A DNA stretch of 64,000 nt. Origin: Sphingopyxis fribergensis (GTDB taxonomy: Bacteria > Pseudomonadota > Alphaproteobacteria > Sphingomonadales > Sphingomonadaceae). Made by a program: the position numbers and the translations under genes. The stretch covers positions 1,340,501 to 1,404,500 of the forward strand of contig NZ_CP009122.1 of NCBI RefSeq assembly GCF_000803645.1, written 5' to 3'. Below the pieces are notes generated by a model. The model was given only the letters and a program-made list of their open reading frames with translations. It did no database searches and was not told the DNA's origin. Positions 9,787-18,067 of this stretch are shown here, piece by piece (the first letter of the stretch is position 1; every line of letters starts with the position of its first letter).

Positions 9787-10941
9787 TCAACGCTTTGCCG
9801 CGGGCGTCGAAGCCGTGCCCTGAGGCGCCGCGACGCGCACCGGCTGGCCTGGCTGGACCTTTTGCAGTCCGTCGACAATCACCCGGTCGCCGGGTTTCAG
9901 CCCGTCGAGGATAGCCCATTGGCCTGCGACCATCGTGCCGAGCTTCACCGGGCGCGGGGTCGCGACATTCTTGGCGTCGAGCACCATGACGCTCGCATTG
10001 TCGGCCGCCAGCTTGACTGCGCGTTGCGGGATCAGCACGCCATCGGCGCGGTTGCCGGCAAAGATGCGGGCGCGCACGAACTGGCCAGGCAAGAGAGCAG
10101 AGGTGGGGTTGGGGAATTCGGCGCGCAGCGCCGCGGTGCCCGTCGCCTCGTCGATCGACAGGTCGAAGAAATCGAGGTGGCCGATGACCGGATAGGCGGT
10201 GCCGTCCTCAAGGATCAGCTGCACTTCGACGCGTTCGAGTTGCGGCGCGCTGACCTTGCCGGCTTCCATGTCGCGGCGGGTGGCGAGCAGGTCCGAACTC
10301 GACTGTCCGAAATTGACATAGACCCGGTCGATCTGCTCGATCGTCGTGAGCAGCGTGCCTTGTGAGGCACTAACCAGTGCGCCTTCAGTCACTTCGGCGC
10401 GGCGCGCCCGGCCGGAAATCGGTGCGGTGACCGACGCATAGCCCAGATTTAGGCGCGCCGATTCCAGATTGGCCTGCGCCTGCTGCACATCGGCTTCGGC
10501 GGTGCGCTGCGCAGCCACCGCAGCATCATATTCCTGCTTGCCGATCGCCTGGTCGGCGAGCAGCGGCTGATAGCGTCCGACGACCTGCCGCGCATTGGCG
10601 GCGGTTGCCTGCGCGCGGGCCAGCTGTGCGCGCGCCGCATTGGCGGTCGCGGTCAGCTCGCGGGGGTCGATCCGGAACAGCGGGGTTCCGGCGCGGACAT
10701 AGCTGCCTTCGCTGAACAGGCGGCGCTCGACGATGCCGTTGACCCGCGCACGCACTTCGGACGTGCGAAACGCCTGCACGCGGCCAGGCAGTTCGATCAC
10801 ATTCGGTACTGCCTGCGTGCGGATCGTCACGATATTGACTTCGGGCGGCGGCGGCGCGGGGGGCGCTTCCGACGAGCATGAAGCCAGCACCAGAGCCAGC
10901 GCAGCGCCGGCGGCGCAGCCAAGAGGACGAAAGCGACTCAT
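9787..10941 (-). CDS. RND efflux periplasmic adaptor (membrane fusion protein, lipoprotein)
   Basis: The 384-residue adaptor joins pump and outer-membrane channel. It has a lipoprotein signal with lipobox L-A-S-C, followed by a Pro-rich linker, the lipoyl half-motifs (RARVNGIVERRLFSEGSYV and ASVTAPISGRARRAEV), an intervening coiled-coil hairpin of Ala/Gln-rich heptads (about 90-160), and beta-barrel and membrane-proximal domains ending in GDRVIVDGLQKVQPGQPV. This is the AcrA/MexA pattern. It is the first gene of the operon; an AGGGG ribosome-binding site precedes the ATG. Confidence 0.96.
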   Translation of the reverse strand: MSRFRPLGCAAGAALALVLASCSSEAPPAPPPPEVNIVTIRTQAVPNVIELPGRVQAFRTSEVRARVNGIVERRLFSEGSYVRAGTPLFRIDPRELTATANAARAQLARAQATAANARQVVGRYQPLLADQAIGKQEYDAAVAAQRTAEADVQQAQANLESARLNLGYASVTAPISGRARRAEVTEGALVSASQGTLLTTIEQIDRVYVNFGQSSSDLLATRRDMEAGKVSAPQLERVEVQLILEDGTAYPVIGHLDFFDLSIDEATGTAALRAEFPNPTSALLPGQFVRARIFAGNRADGVLIPQRAVKLAADNASVMVLDAKNVATPRPVKLGTMVAGQWAILDGLKPGDRVIVDGLQKVQPGQPVRVAAPQGTASTPAAKR

Positions 10942-10982
10942 ATGGACCCCTGAAAAATCGCAGTTGTGCGGGAGTTGTATAT

Positions 10983-10998
10983 ACGCAAAAGCTTGCGT
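10983..10998. promoter_or_regulatory. Inverted repeat in the efflux-operon promoter, candidate TetR operator
   Basis: ACGCAA-AAGC-TTGCGT is a perfect 6-bp inverted repeat with a 4-bp spacer. On the reverse strand it lies between a CTGAAC -35-like hexamer (10997-11002) and a TATACA -10-like hexamer (10976-10981), spaced 15 bases. A repressor bound here would block the efflux promoter. The promoter match is mediocre. Confidence 0.5.
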
Positions 10999-11008
10999 TC
11001 AGGCGCCG

Positions 11009-11024
11009 TGTAATTTAAATTACA
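11009..11024. promoter_or_regulatory. Perfect 16-bp palindrome, candidate autoregulatory operator of the TetR gene
   Basis: TGTAATTTAAATTACA is its own reverse complement. It sits 28 bases before the tetR start codon in otherwise GC-rich DNA, the size and position expected of a TetR-family operator. Confidence 0.55.
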
Positions 11025-11052
11025 GAAAAGAGCAAGGGAAGAGGTCTGCGAA

Positions 11053-11688
11053 ATGACGACGCCGGAATCGGATTTATGTCAGATAGATAGGTCGTCGCCG
11101 CGCGAGCGGCGGCAAAGCGCCATTCTCGACGCGGCGGAGTCGCTGTTTCTCGAACAGGGGTATGAGCGCACCAGCCTCGCCGAAATCGTCAAAAGCTCGG
11201 GCGGCTCGCTCGCGACGCTTTACGAATTGTTCGGCAACAAGCAGGGGTTACTCCACGCCATCGCGACGCGCTGGTGCGACGAAGCGATGCTGCGGTCGCT
11301 CGAAGGCGATGCGACGGGCGAATTGTCGAGCGTCGAAACGCTCAAAGCCTATGCGCACCGCCAGAGCGAGCTCATGGAATCGCCCCGCGCCGTCGCGCTG
11401 ATGCGCATGCTGATTTCCGAAAGCCTGCGCGACCGTGAATTTGCGTTGCAGATTTACCGCGACCTCCACGTCCCCGCGCTCGACGAATTGATCGAATTAT
11501 TTGACGAATGGGCGGCGACCGGACGCGCCGAGATCGACGATCCGAAGGCCGCGGCGCGGCTGTTCTTTGACATCGTCGTCGGCGATTCGATGCTGAACAC
11601 CCTTATGGGGGTCGAGGAGGACTGGCTGGACCGCGACCAGATCGACTGGCGGCTTCAGCCCTTCCTGTCGCATTTCAAAATCCGATAG
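11053..11688 (+). CDS. TetR/AcrR-family transcriptional repressor, divergent from the efflux operon
   Basis: The 211-residue protein has a canonical N-terminal TetR helix-turn-helix (ILDAAESLFLEQGYERTSLAEIVKSS interrupted by the usual turn, then LYELFGNKQGLLHAI, about residues 23-65) and an all-helical ligand and dimer domain resembling AcrR C-terminal regions. Position and orientation suggest it represses the adaptor-pump-channel operon and itself from the two palindromes in the 111-base intergenic region. The inducing ligand is unknown. AGAGG serves as ribosome-binding site. Confidence 0.93.
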   Translation: MTTPESDLCQIDRSSPRERRQSAILDAAESLFLEQGYERTSLAEIVKSSGGSLATLYELFGNKQGLLHAIATRWCDEAMLRSLEGDATGELSSVETLKAYAHRQSELMESPRAVALMRMLISESLRDREFALQIYRDLHVPALDELIELFDEWAATGRAEIDDPKAAARLFFDIVVGDSMLNTLMGVEEDWLDRDQIDWRLQPFLSHFKIR

Positions 11689-11717
11689 GCGCGGAGTTGC
11701 CCAGCCGGCGCGGATTG

Positions 11718-11733
11718 TTGACATGGCTGTCAA
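11718..11733. promoter_or_regulatory. Inverted repeat TTGACA-N4-TGTCAA before the transporter gene
   Basis: The 16-bp repeat has perfect 6-bp arms, and its left arm is also a consensus -35 hexamer. It lies between the tetR stop and the transporter start and could be a promoter with an embedded operator; no good -10 is visible at 17 bases (AAGCTT), so this is tentative. Confidence 0.3.
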
Positions 11734-11775
11734 TAACTGAAAGCTTGCGGGCTCCTGTTTCGGGAGCGTCGCATC

Positions 11776-13092
11776 TTGGCCAGTACCGCCCTGCCATCGG
11801 CCGTCCCGGCCGACGAAACCCCCGCGCTTTGTCCGCGCACGGTCGCCGCCTATGCCGCGACCGCGGGGCCGACGGTCATCCTCGGCCTGCCGTTCAGCGT
11901 CTATCTGCCGCCCTATATTGCCGAGGGCGGAGCAATCTCGGTGGCGCTGGTCGGGCTGCTCTTTTCTTTGACGACGATATGGGACGGCGTCGTCGATCCG
12001 CTCATCGGAGCGATGGTCGACCGCGCGCGCACCGGGCTCGGCGCGCACCGGCGCTGGATGCTGCTCGCGATCGTGCCGCTTGCCCTGTTGTTGCTCGCGC
12101 TGGTGACGGTTGGCGACCGGCTGCCCTTTGCGGCGCTCTTCCTGATGATGGTGCTCTTTTATTCGAGCTACAGCCTCTATGAGGTCGCGCAGCTGTCATG
12201 GGGTTCGGCGCTCGTGCGCTCGCCGGCCGACAGCGCGCTGCTCTACGGGATGCGCGACTGGTTCGCGAAGATTGCGCTGATCCTCGCCTTTGCCGCGCCG
12301 GCGGCGGCGCAGCTTCTGATCCCGGGGATCAGCCTGCAGGGACGGATCATGGCCTATGCCAGCCTGTTCCTGCTCATGGTCCCGATCGCGCTTTTTGCGA
12401 TCCGTCTCGTACCGCCGCGCGCCGTCGTCGCCGAACCCGGCATCGGCTGGCGGCACGAGATAAGTGCGTCCCTGTCCTTCCCGCCGCTGTTGCTGCTGCT
12501 TGGCGTGCAATTCCTCAACAGCTTCGCCTTCGGGTCGCTCACCTCGCTCTTCGTCTTCTTCGCCGCCGCGGTGCTCGATCTCGATGCGCAGAGCGCGGTG
12601 CTGCTTTTCGCCAGCTTTATCGGCGGCGCCTTTGCCTCGCCTGTCTGGACCTTCCTCGCGCGCCGCTTCGGCAAACCGCCGATGATGATCGCCATGGGGC
12701 TGCTGATCTCCAGCCTGCTCGTCGCAACCTTGTTCCAGCAACCGCAGGGTCTGGGGCAGGCGACGGGTTTCTCGCTGATGCTCGGGACCGGGTTCGTCGG
12801 GCTGCTCTTCACCTACTCGATGCTCGCCGACCTGATCCCGCAGGATGCCGGGCGTTGCGGCCGCAACCGGTCGGCCTTTCTCTTCGCGCTCTTGAACCTG
12901 ATGCAGAAGTTCGGCGTCGCCGGCGCGATCGCGGTCAGCTATATTCTGCTCGATCTCGTCGGCTTCGATCCGCAGAACGGCGAGGCGGCGGCGCGCGAGC
13001 TCCATCTGCTCTTCGCGCTCCAGCCAACGGTCAGCTGGATCGTCATGGCCGGACTACTGCTCTGGATGCAGCGCGCGCTGTCCCGCCTTTGA
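11776..13092 (+). CDS. MFS transporter of the GPH (glycoside-pentoside-hexuronide:cation symporter) type
   Basis: The 438-residue membrane protein has about twelve hydrophobic segments. After the second segment comes WDGVVDPLIGAMVDRARTG followed by a basic loop ending in RRW, the GPH/MFS_2 signature loop. The start is taken as TTG 11776, with GGGAG nine bases upstream, because no ATG occurs before the second membrane helix. Typical family members co-transport sugars or glycosides with cations, but sphingomonad relatives sit in varied contexts and there is no sugar gene nearby, so the substrate is open. It is not obviously part of the downstream secE transcript (185 bases apart). Confidence 0.85.
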   Translation: MASTALPSAVPADETPALCPRTVAAYAATAGPTVILGLPFSVYLPPYIAEGGAISVALVGLLFSLTTIWDGVVDPLIGAMVDRARTGLGAHRRWMLLAIVPLALLLLALVTVGDRLPFAALFLMMVLFYSSYSLYEVAQLSWGSALVRSPADSALLYGMRDWFAKIALILAFAAPAAAQLLIPGISLQGRIMAYASLFLLMVPIALFAIRLVPPRAVVAEPGIGWRHEISASLSFPPLLLLLGVQFLNSFAFGSLTSLFVFFAAAVLDLDAQSAVLLFASFIGGAFASPVWTFLARRFGKPPMMIAMGLLISSLLVATLFQQPQGLGQATGFSLMLGTGFVGLLFTYSMLADLIPQDAGRCGRNRSAFLFALLNLMQKFGVAGAIAVSYILLDLVGFDPQNGEAAARELHLLFALQPTVSWIVMAGLLLWMQRALSRL

Positions 13093-13277
13093 CTTGCAAT
13101 CGCCGCAGCGCCCAAGTAAAGGCCGCTTTCATTCGGACAGATGCGCCGTTTTCCTTCCGCCTTTCGCCGATCTGCTCGGGGAGGGTGGGCGGACTATTGC
13201 CCCAAGCGCGCTTGACGCGTGGGGGGCGGCAACCCATCTGGCCCGGATCATTGACGCAAAAAGACAGGACGATCGAC

Positions 13278-13475
13278 ATGGCGAAGACCAGCCCGGCTGA
13301 GTTCATCAATCAGGTACGCGCCGAAGCCCGCAAGATCGTGTGGCCCACCAGCCGCGAGACGGTACAGACGACCATCATGGTGATCATCATGATGACGATC
13401 CTTTCGCTGTTCTTTTTCGGCGTCGACACGGTTTTCAACGCGATCGTCAGCTGGCTGACGTCGCTCGCGCGCTAA
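13278..13475 (+). CDS. secE: Preprotein translocase subunit SecE
   Basis: The 65-residue single-span form typical of alphaproteobacteria. The amphipathic helix contains FINQVRAEARKIVWPTSRET, where KIVWP is the SecE hallmark, followed by one transmembrane helix (about 29-55). SecE clamps SecY in the protein-conducting channel. It is followed 34 bases later by nusG, the universal bacterial pairing. An AGGAC ribosome-binding site precedes ATG 13278. The tRNA-Trp gene that often precedes secE in other bacteria is not present here. Confidence 0.97.
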   Translation: MAKTSPAEFINQVRAEARKIVWPTSRETVQTTIMVIIMMTILSLFFFGVDTVFNAIVSWLTSLAR

Positions 13476-13509
13476 CGCCCGCGGTTACAGGGACAGGATA
13501 CGGACACAT

Positions 13510-14046
13510 ATGGCGCGCTGGTACATCATTCACGCCTATTCGGGTTTCGAGAACAAGGTGCGCGATTCGGTGCTTTCCGAAGCCGAGCGCATGGGCCTCA
13601 CCGATTTCGTCGAAGCGGTCGAAGTGCCGGTCGAAACCGTCACCGAAGTGAAGCGCGGCAAGAAGGTTCAGGCCGAGCGTAAGTTTTTCCCCGGCTATGT
13701 CCTCGCCAAGCTGACGATGACCGACGATGTCTATCACCTCGTCAAGAACACGCCGAAAGTCACCGGCTTCCTCGGCTCGATGGGCAAGCCGCAGGCGATC
13801 AGCGAAGCCGAAGCTGCGCGCATCCTGAACAGCAAGGAAGAGGCTGCGGCGCGTCCGAAGCTGGAAATCCGCGTCGATTACGAAATTGGCGATCAGGTCA
13901 AAGTGCTCGACGGTCCCTTTGCCAGCTTCAACGGGCTGGTCGAGGAACTCGATTTCGAAAAGGCGCGCGTCAAGGTGTCGGTGTCGATCTTCGGTCGCGC
14001 TACCCCGGTCGAACTCGACTTCGAACAGGTCGAACGCTCCAAATAA
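13510..14046 (+). CDS. nusG: Transcription termination/antitermination factor NusG
   Basis: The 178-residue protein starts MARWYIIHAYSGFENKV, the standard NusG N-terminal domain that binds the RNA polymerase clamp; FFPGYVLAKL is the conserved core strand. A C-terminal KOW domain follows (about 125-178, with GDQVKVLDGPFASFNG), which contacts Rho or ribosomal protein S10. It stimulates elongation and couples transcription with translation or Rho-dependent termination. It is cotranscribed with secE. Confidence 0.98.
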   Translation: MARWYIIHAYSGFENKVRDSVLSEAERMGLTDFVEAVEVPVETVTEVKRGKKVQAERKFFPGYVLAKLTMTDDVYHLVKNTPKVTGFLGSMGKPQAISEAEAARILNSKEEAAARPKLEIRVDYEIGDQVKVLDGPFASFNGLVEELDFEKARVKVSVSIFGRATPVELDFEQVERSK

Positions 14047-14092
14047 TAGTGCGGCGCGCCTGTGAAGGCGAGCGGCGTTCATTGAACGGAAC

Positions 14093-15037
14093 ATGCGCAT
14101 GAGCCTTTCTCCCGACGAGATTCAGGCTCGCATCGATCGCGCGCGCGAGATTCAGGCGGCTTTTTCGCCCGAAAAGGTCGTCGCGGCGGTGATGCGCCTA
14201 TTCGAACTCGAGCCCGTCCCGGGGCTCGAGGACGAATTCACCTTTCCCGCGTTCGACAAGCCGACGCGCCAGCGCATCTTCGGCGGACAGGTGATCGCAC
14301 AGGCGCTTGCCGCCGCGGCGCGCACCGTCGATCGGGGCAAGCCGGCGCATTCGCTCCACGCCTATTTCCTGCGCGGCGGTGACGAGGCGAAGCCGCTCCA
14401 TTTCCGCGTCCATCGCGACTTCGACGGTCGCAGCTTCGCCAACCGGCGCGTCGTCGTCCGGCAGGACGGCAAGGTGATCTTCAACCTCACCGCTTCCTTC
14501 CACGCGCCCGAGCCCGGCGCGGCGCACCAGGCGCCGATGCCCGACGTGCTGCCGCCCGAGGAATGCGCCGAACTCGTCGAGAATCTGGCGGCCGATCCCA
14601 ATGTCAGCGATGCGCAGCTCGAACGCATGGCGCGGCTGCGGCCGTTCGAGACGCGCAATGTCCGCCCCGCCTCGACCGAGCGGGGGACGACGCATTACCA
14701 ATGGTACCGGCTTGCGGCGCCGATCGGCGACGATCCGCTGCTCCACCGCGCCTTCCTCGCTTATGTGTCGGACATGGGGCTATTGTCCTCGTCGCTGCTG
14801 CCGCACGGCCTCACCTGGTCGACCCCGGGGCTTTTCTCGACCAGCCTTGATCATGCGATGTGGTTCCACGGCGACATTCGTGTCGACGACTGGTTCGTCT
14901 ATGTGATGGACAGCGACTGGACAGGTGGCAGCCGCGGGATCAACCGCGGGCTGATCTATCGCCGGGACGGCACGCTGATTGCATCGGCAATGCAGGAAGG
15001 GCTGCTGCGCATCACGCCGCCCGCGCCCGACGCATAA
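14093..15037 (+). CDS. tesB: Acyl-CoA thioesterase II (TesB)
   Basis: The 314-residue double-hotdog enzyme hydrolyses acyl-CoA to free fatty acid and CoA. The N-terminal hotdog contains RIFGGQVIAQAL and the C-terminal one contains YVSDMGLLSSSLLPHG, TSLDHAMWFH and SAMQEGLLR; these carry the Asp, Thr/Ser-region and Gln positions of the TesB catalytic triad (Gln is in AMQEG). ATG 14093 or ATG 14099 could be the start. Its insertion between nusG and rplK interrupts the usual nusG-rplK neighbourhood. Confidence 0.95.
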   Translation: MRMSLSPDEIQARIDRAREIQAAFSPEKVVAAVMRLFELEPVPGLEDEFTFPAFDKPTRQRIFGGQVIAQALAAAARTVDRGKPAHSLHAYFLRGGDEAKPLHFRVHRDFDGRSFANRRVVVRQDGKVIFNLTASFHAPEPGAAHQAPMPDVLPPEECAELVENLAADPNVSDAQLERMARLRPFETRNVRPASTERGTTHYQWYRLAAPIGDDPLLHRAFLAYVSDMGLLSSSLLPHGLTWSTPGLFSTSLDHAMWFHGDIRVDDWFVYVMDSDWTGGSRGINRGLIYRRDGTLIASAMQEGLLRITPPAPDA

Positions 15038-15148
15038 GGCTTGTTTTCTGCGGCGTTTGCGCTTATGCGCGCCGCTTCGCGTCAGATAAGGGCGTGATTC
15101 CGCGCGGGAGGAAGGGGTGATGCCCTTCTGTTCGACCGCTAATTTTGA

Positions 15149-15168
15149 GCCCCGGATTCGTCCGGGGC
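15149..15168 (+). promoter_or_regulatory. Perfect hairpin with TTCG tetraloop in the rplK leader
   Basis: An 8-bp stem (GCCCCGGA/TCCGGGGC) closed by TTCG ends 22 bases before the rplK start codon. A weaker pairing AAGGGC/GCCCTT lies just upstream. L1 autoregulates the rplKA operon at its leader in other bacteria, so this is a candidate site, but the stem lacks the internal loop of known L1 targets and could equally be a terminator remnant of tesB. Confidence 0.35.
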
Positions 15169-15190
15169 GACAGAAAGACAGGAGGCCATC

Positions 15191-15622
15191 ATGGCTAAGA
15201 AGATCAGCGGCTACATCAAGCTGCAGGTGCCCGCCGGCACCGCCAACCCGTCGCCGCCGCTTGGGCCAGCACTCGGTCAGCGCGGCGTCAATATCATGGA
15301 ATTCTGCAAGGCGTTCAACGCCGCGACCGACGGGCTGGAAAAGGGTACGCCGACCCCGACCATCATCACCGTGTTCGCTGACAAGAGCTTTTCGTTCGTC
15401 ACGAAGACGCCGCCCGCGACCTATCTGATCAAGAAGGCCGCGAACCTCAAGGCAGGTTCGAAGGAGCCCGGCAAGATCAGCGGCGGCAAGATCGCCCGCT
15501 CGAAACTGACCGAAATCGCCGAGATCAAGATGAAGGATCTCAACGCAAACGATCTGGAACAGGCTACGAAGATCATCGAGGGCAGCGCGCGCTCGATGGG
15601 CCTCGAAGTGACGGAGGGCTGA
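15191..15622 (+). CDS. rplK: 50S ribosomal protein L11
   Basis: The 143-residue protein has the L11 N-terminal phrase [20 protein letters not shown] with the Pro-rich hinge contacting thiostrepton and factors, and a C-terminal 23S rRNA-binding domain ([13 protein letters not shown], then [10 protein letters not shown]). It forms the GTPase-associated stalk base. AGGAGG is the ribosome-binding site. It is followed by rplA after four bases. Confidence 0.99.
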   Translation: MAKKISGYIKLQVPAGTANPSPPLGPALGQRGVNIMEFCKAFNAATDGLEKGTPTPTIITVFADKSFSFVTKTPPATYLIKKAANLKAGSKEPGKISGGKIARSKLTEIAEIKMKDLNANDLEQATKIIEGSARSMGLEVTEG

Positions 15623-15626
15623 TCCG

Positions 15627-16325
15627 ATGGCAAAGCTGACCAAGAAGCAAAAGGCCCTCGAGGGCAAGGTTGATGCGCTGAAGCTTCACCCCGTCGACGA
15701 AGCGATCAAGACGGTGCGCGAACTGGCCTCGGCCAAGTTCGACGAAACGATGGAAATCGCGATCAACCTCGGCGTCGATCCGCGCCACGCCGACCAGATG
15801 GTCCGCGGCGTCGTGACGCTCCCCGCCGGCACCGGCAAGGACGTCAAGGTTGCCGTGTTCGCGCGCGGCGACAATGCCGACAAGGCGCTGGCCGCCGGCG
15901 CCGACAAGGTCGGTGCCGAAGACCTGATGGAAGACATGCTCGCGGGCAACCTCGACTATGGCCGCGTCATCGCGACGCCGGACATGATGGGCATCGTCGG
16001 CCGCCTCGGCAAGACGCTGGGTCCGAAGGGCCTGATGCCGAACCCGAAGCTGGGCACCGTGACCCCGAACGTCGCCGAAGCCGTGAAGGCCGCCAAGGGC
16101 GGTCAGATCGAATTCCGCGTCGAAAAGGTTGGCATCATCCACGCCGGCCTCGGCAAGCTGTCGTTCGGCGAGGAAAAGCTCCGCCAGAACTTCGACGCCT
16201 TTGTCGACGCGATCGTCAAGGCCAAGCCGGCCGGCGCGAAGGGCAAATATGTCCGCAAGATCGCGCTGTCGTCGTCGATGGGCCCCGGCGTGAAGGTCGA
16301 TACGGCCGACGTCATCGGCGCCTGA
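15627..16325 (+). CDS. rplA: 50S ribosomal protein L1
   Basis: The 232-residue protein shows the L1 signature [21 protein letters not shown] (the rRNA-binding loop) and [21 protein letters not shown]1 forms the mobile stalk near the E site and commonly represses its own operon by binding the rplK leader. It is the last ribosomal gene here: a strong intrinsic terminator follows, and rplJ-rplL, which normally come next, are absent from the window. Confidence 0.99.
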   Translation: MAKLTKKQKALEGKVDALKLHPVDEAIKTVRELASAKFDETMEIAINLGVDPRHADQMVRGVVTLPAGTGKDVKVAVFARGDNADKALAAGADKVGAEDLMEDMLAGNLDYGRVIATPDMMGIVGRLGKTLGPKGLMPNPKLGTVTPNVAEAVKAAKGGQIEFRVEKVGIIHAGLGKLSFGEEKLRQNFDAFVDAIVKAKPAGAKGKYVRKIALSSSMGPGVKVDTADVIGA

Positions 16326-16349
16326 TTGGCACCACATGATTTAGGGAAA

Positions 16350-16378
16350 GGGCCGGGGGAAACTCCGGCCCTTTTCTT
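16350..16378 (+). terminator. Intrinsic terminator of the rplK-rplA transcript
   Basis: A 7-bp GC stem (GGGCCGG 16350-16356, CCGGCCC 16365-16371) with an 8-base loop is followed by TTTTCTT, 24 bases after the rplA stop. Confidence 0.85.
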
Positions 16379-16626
16379 ATGGGCGTTTCGGGGTGGCCCG
16401 TTGCCATGGCGGTCTTTGGTTATCATGGGTTGGGTCCGCGGCGTCGTTTCAAAGTTCAGCAAAGGTCAGCCTGGTGCAGCGGCCGATTGTTCGCGTTCGG
16501 CGAGCATGGCGCGCGGGCTCCCGCCCGCATCTAAACCGAGCGGTGATCGCTTTTGTCCACATATTGAAAGAGCCGAGCCGAAGGCTGGCACAGCCGAATA
16601 ATGTAGGAAAGGCGGTTTTCGCAGGG

Positions 16627-16664
16627 GATGTCGGGTTCGGGGTGGTGAGCTGCTATCCGCGCCC
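16627..16664 (+). repeat. 38-bp dispersed repeat, copy 1 (inverted partner at 18963-19000)
   Basis: 35 of 38 bases match the inverted copy at 18963-19000, including a 26-base identical core. The two copies bracket the ccm/zincin/phhB block that sits where rplJ-rplL are normally found. Confidence 0.8.
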
Positions 16665-16674
16665 GATGAGGGGG

Positions 16675-16813
16675 ATATCCTCCCTGTCGCGAAGCGATGG
16701 GGAGGGGACCGCCCCCGCAGGTGGTGGTGGAGGGGCCGCGACCTCGCGCCATTGGCCCATCCGTCAGCGCTTCGCGCTGCCACCTCCCCATGGCTACGCC
16801 ACAGGGAGGATAT
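16675..16813. repeat. Palindromic intergenic element, family A copy 1
   Basis: The 139-bp element has perfect 13-bp terminal inverted repeats (ATATCCTCCCTGT and its complement) and several internal pairings, including CAGCGCTTCGCGCTG. A shorter copy in opposite orientation is at 42504-42615. It lies 25 bases after the ccmB stop, at a convergent junction. Confidence 0.8.
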
Positions 16814-16838
16814 TAGGTCCGCTTCCGGTCGAAAGCGG

Positions 16839-17486
16839 TCACTCCCGGAGCCCCCTGAGCGCCGCACCCGCCGCAAACGGTCCGATCACGGTCAGCAGCA
16901 AACTCGTCGCCGCCAGCAGCTTGATCGCGCCGCGTCCCGACGGATCGAGCATTCCGGCGCCGAAAATCAGCATCGGCACCGCAAGCGGCAGGATAAGCAG
17001 CCCGCCGACCGCGCTACCACCCTTATGGTTCGCGGTCAGTGAAGCACTCAGTACCGCCAGCGAGGCGAGCGCCGGTACGGCAATGGCAATCCCCGTCGCG
17101 AGCAGTTCGACCCGCGAGCCGTCCTGCGCCAGCAGTGCTGCAGCAGGGAACAAGGCGATCATCAGCGGCAGTCCGAATGCAATCGCATGCGCCGCGATCT
17201 TGACCGCCGCGATCACTTCGTCAGCAAAGCCGCGCACTGCGAGCTGGTCAAGCACGCCCGCGTCCTTGTCGGGCCGCACCAGCCGGTCGATGGGAAGCAA
17301 AGCGGCGAGCAGCGCCGCGACCCATATCATTCCGCCGCCTGCCCGCCGCAGCAACGGCGTGTCGGGGCCGACGGCGAACGGAAAAGCCGTCGCCACGAGC
17401 AGGAAGAACAGCACCGGCAACCACAGGGCCCCGCTGCCCCAGGCACGGCGCAGGTCGCGCCAGAACAGGGCGATCAGCGCGGTCAA
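16839..17486 (-). CDS. ccmB: Heme exporter protein CcmB
   Basis: The 215-residue integral membrane protein has about six transmembrane helices and the CcmB features LFWRDLRRAWGSG near the N-terminus and PDKDAGVLDQLAVRG after the second helix. With CcmA it forms the ABC module of cytochrome c maturation system I, which drives release of heme-loaded CcmE. It starts with TTG at 17486, overlapping the ccmA stop by four bases (TTGA). Other ccm genes (ccmC-ccmI) are not in the window. Confidence 0.93.
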   Translation of the reverse strand: MTALIALFWRDLRRAWGSGALWLPVLFFLLVATAFPFAVGPDTPLLRRAGGGMIWVAALLAALLPIDRLVRPDKDAGVLDQLAVRGFADEVIAAVKIAAHAIAFGLPLMIALFPAAALLAQDGSRVELLATGIAIAVPALASLAVLSASLTANHKGGSAVGGLLILPLAVPMLIFGAGMLDPSGRGAIKLLAATSLLLTVIGPFAAGAALRGLRE

Positions 17487-18067
17487 GCGAGCGCGCCCAT
17501 GTCGAGTTCTGCCAGATCCGGAATGCCGAGCTCAAAGTGCGAGGCGAGCAGCAGCGCCCCGCCATTCGCCCGGTGCCTGGCAACGGCTGCGACCAGCCGC
17601 GCCTGCGCCGCATCGTCCATGCCGTTCGCGGGTTCGTCGAGCAGCCAGATCGGCGCACCGCTGGCGATCACGCGGACCATCGCTGCACGTTTGCGTTGGC
17701 CGGTCGAGAGCATCGCCACCGGTACTTCGCTCAACGGCGCCAGCCCCATCTCGTCCATCGCGCGATCGACGGCATGCCCATCGACCGTGTCGACCCGGGC
17801 CCAGAAATCGAGCGCACGGCGCAGCGGCAGTTCGGCGTCGAGCGCGGCTGCCTCGTCGATCAGCGCGATACGCTCGCGGCGCTCGACGGTGCCCGCCGCG
17901 GGGCGCAGAAGCCCTGCGGCGAGGCGGATCAGGCTCGACTTGCCCGCACCATTGGGACCGCGCAGCCACAGCGCATCGCTGCGGTTCAGCGTCAGCGACA
18001 GATTCTCGAAAAGCAGCCAGTCGCCGCGAATGCACGCCACGCTGTCCAGCCGCAGCAACTGCGTCAC
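17483..18067 (-). CDS. ccmA: Heme ABC exporter ATP-binding protein CcmA
   Basis: The 194-residue ATPase has Walker A GPNGAGKSS (about 37-45), an ABC signature LSTGQRKR in which Thr replaces the usual second Ser position, and Walker B IWLLDEPANGMD. Its small size and the adjacent ccmB identify CcmA. GTG 18067 is chosen as start because it overlaps the upstream zincin stop by four bases (GTGA) and places MTQLLRLDSV at the N-terminus; a longer frame reaches upstream but only shadows the preceding gene. Confidence 0.94.
   Translation of the reverse strand: MTQLLRLDSVACIRGDWLLFENLSLTLNRSDALWLRGPNGAGKSSLIRLAAGLLRPAAGTVERRERIALIDEAAALDAELPLRRALDFWARVDTVDGHAVDRAMDEMGLAPLSEVPVAMLSTGQRKRAAMVRVIASGAPIWLLDEPANGMDDAAQARLVAAVARHRANGGALLLASHFELGIPDLAELDMGALA

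Larger units (their letters stand above)
16379..16838. other. Gene-free stretch between rplA and ccmB, filled with repeats
   Basis: No credible coding sequence on either strand. It holds a GGCTGGCAC...GTAGGA-type motif (16580-16615) resembling one near 63295, the first copy of the 38-bp repeat (16627-16664) and a 139-bp palindromic element (16675-16813). Frames open across it are composition artefacts. Confidence 0.7.

Noticed and set aside
13093..13277. tRNA-Trp gene before secE, as in many bacteria
   Set aside because: No cloverleaf or CCA-like arms found in the 185-base gap.
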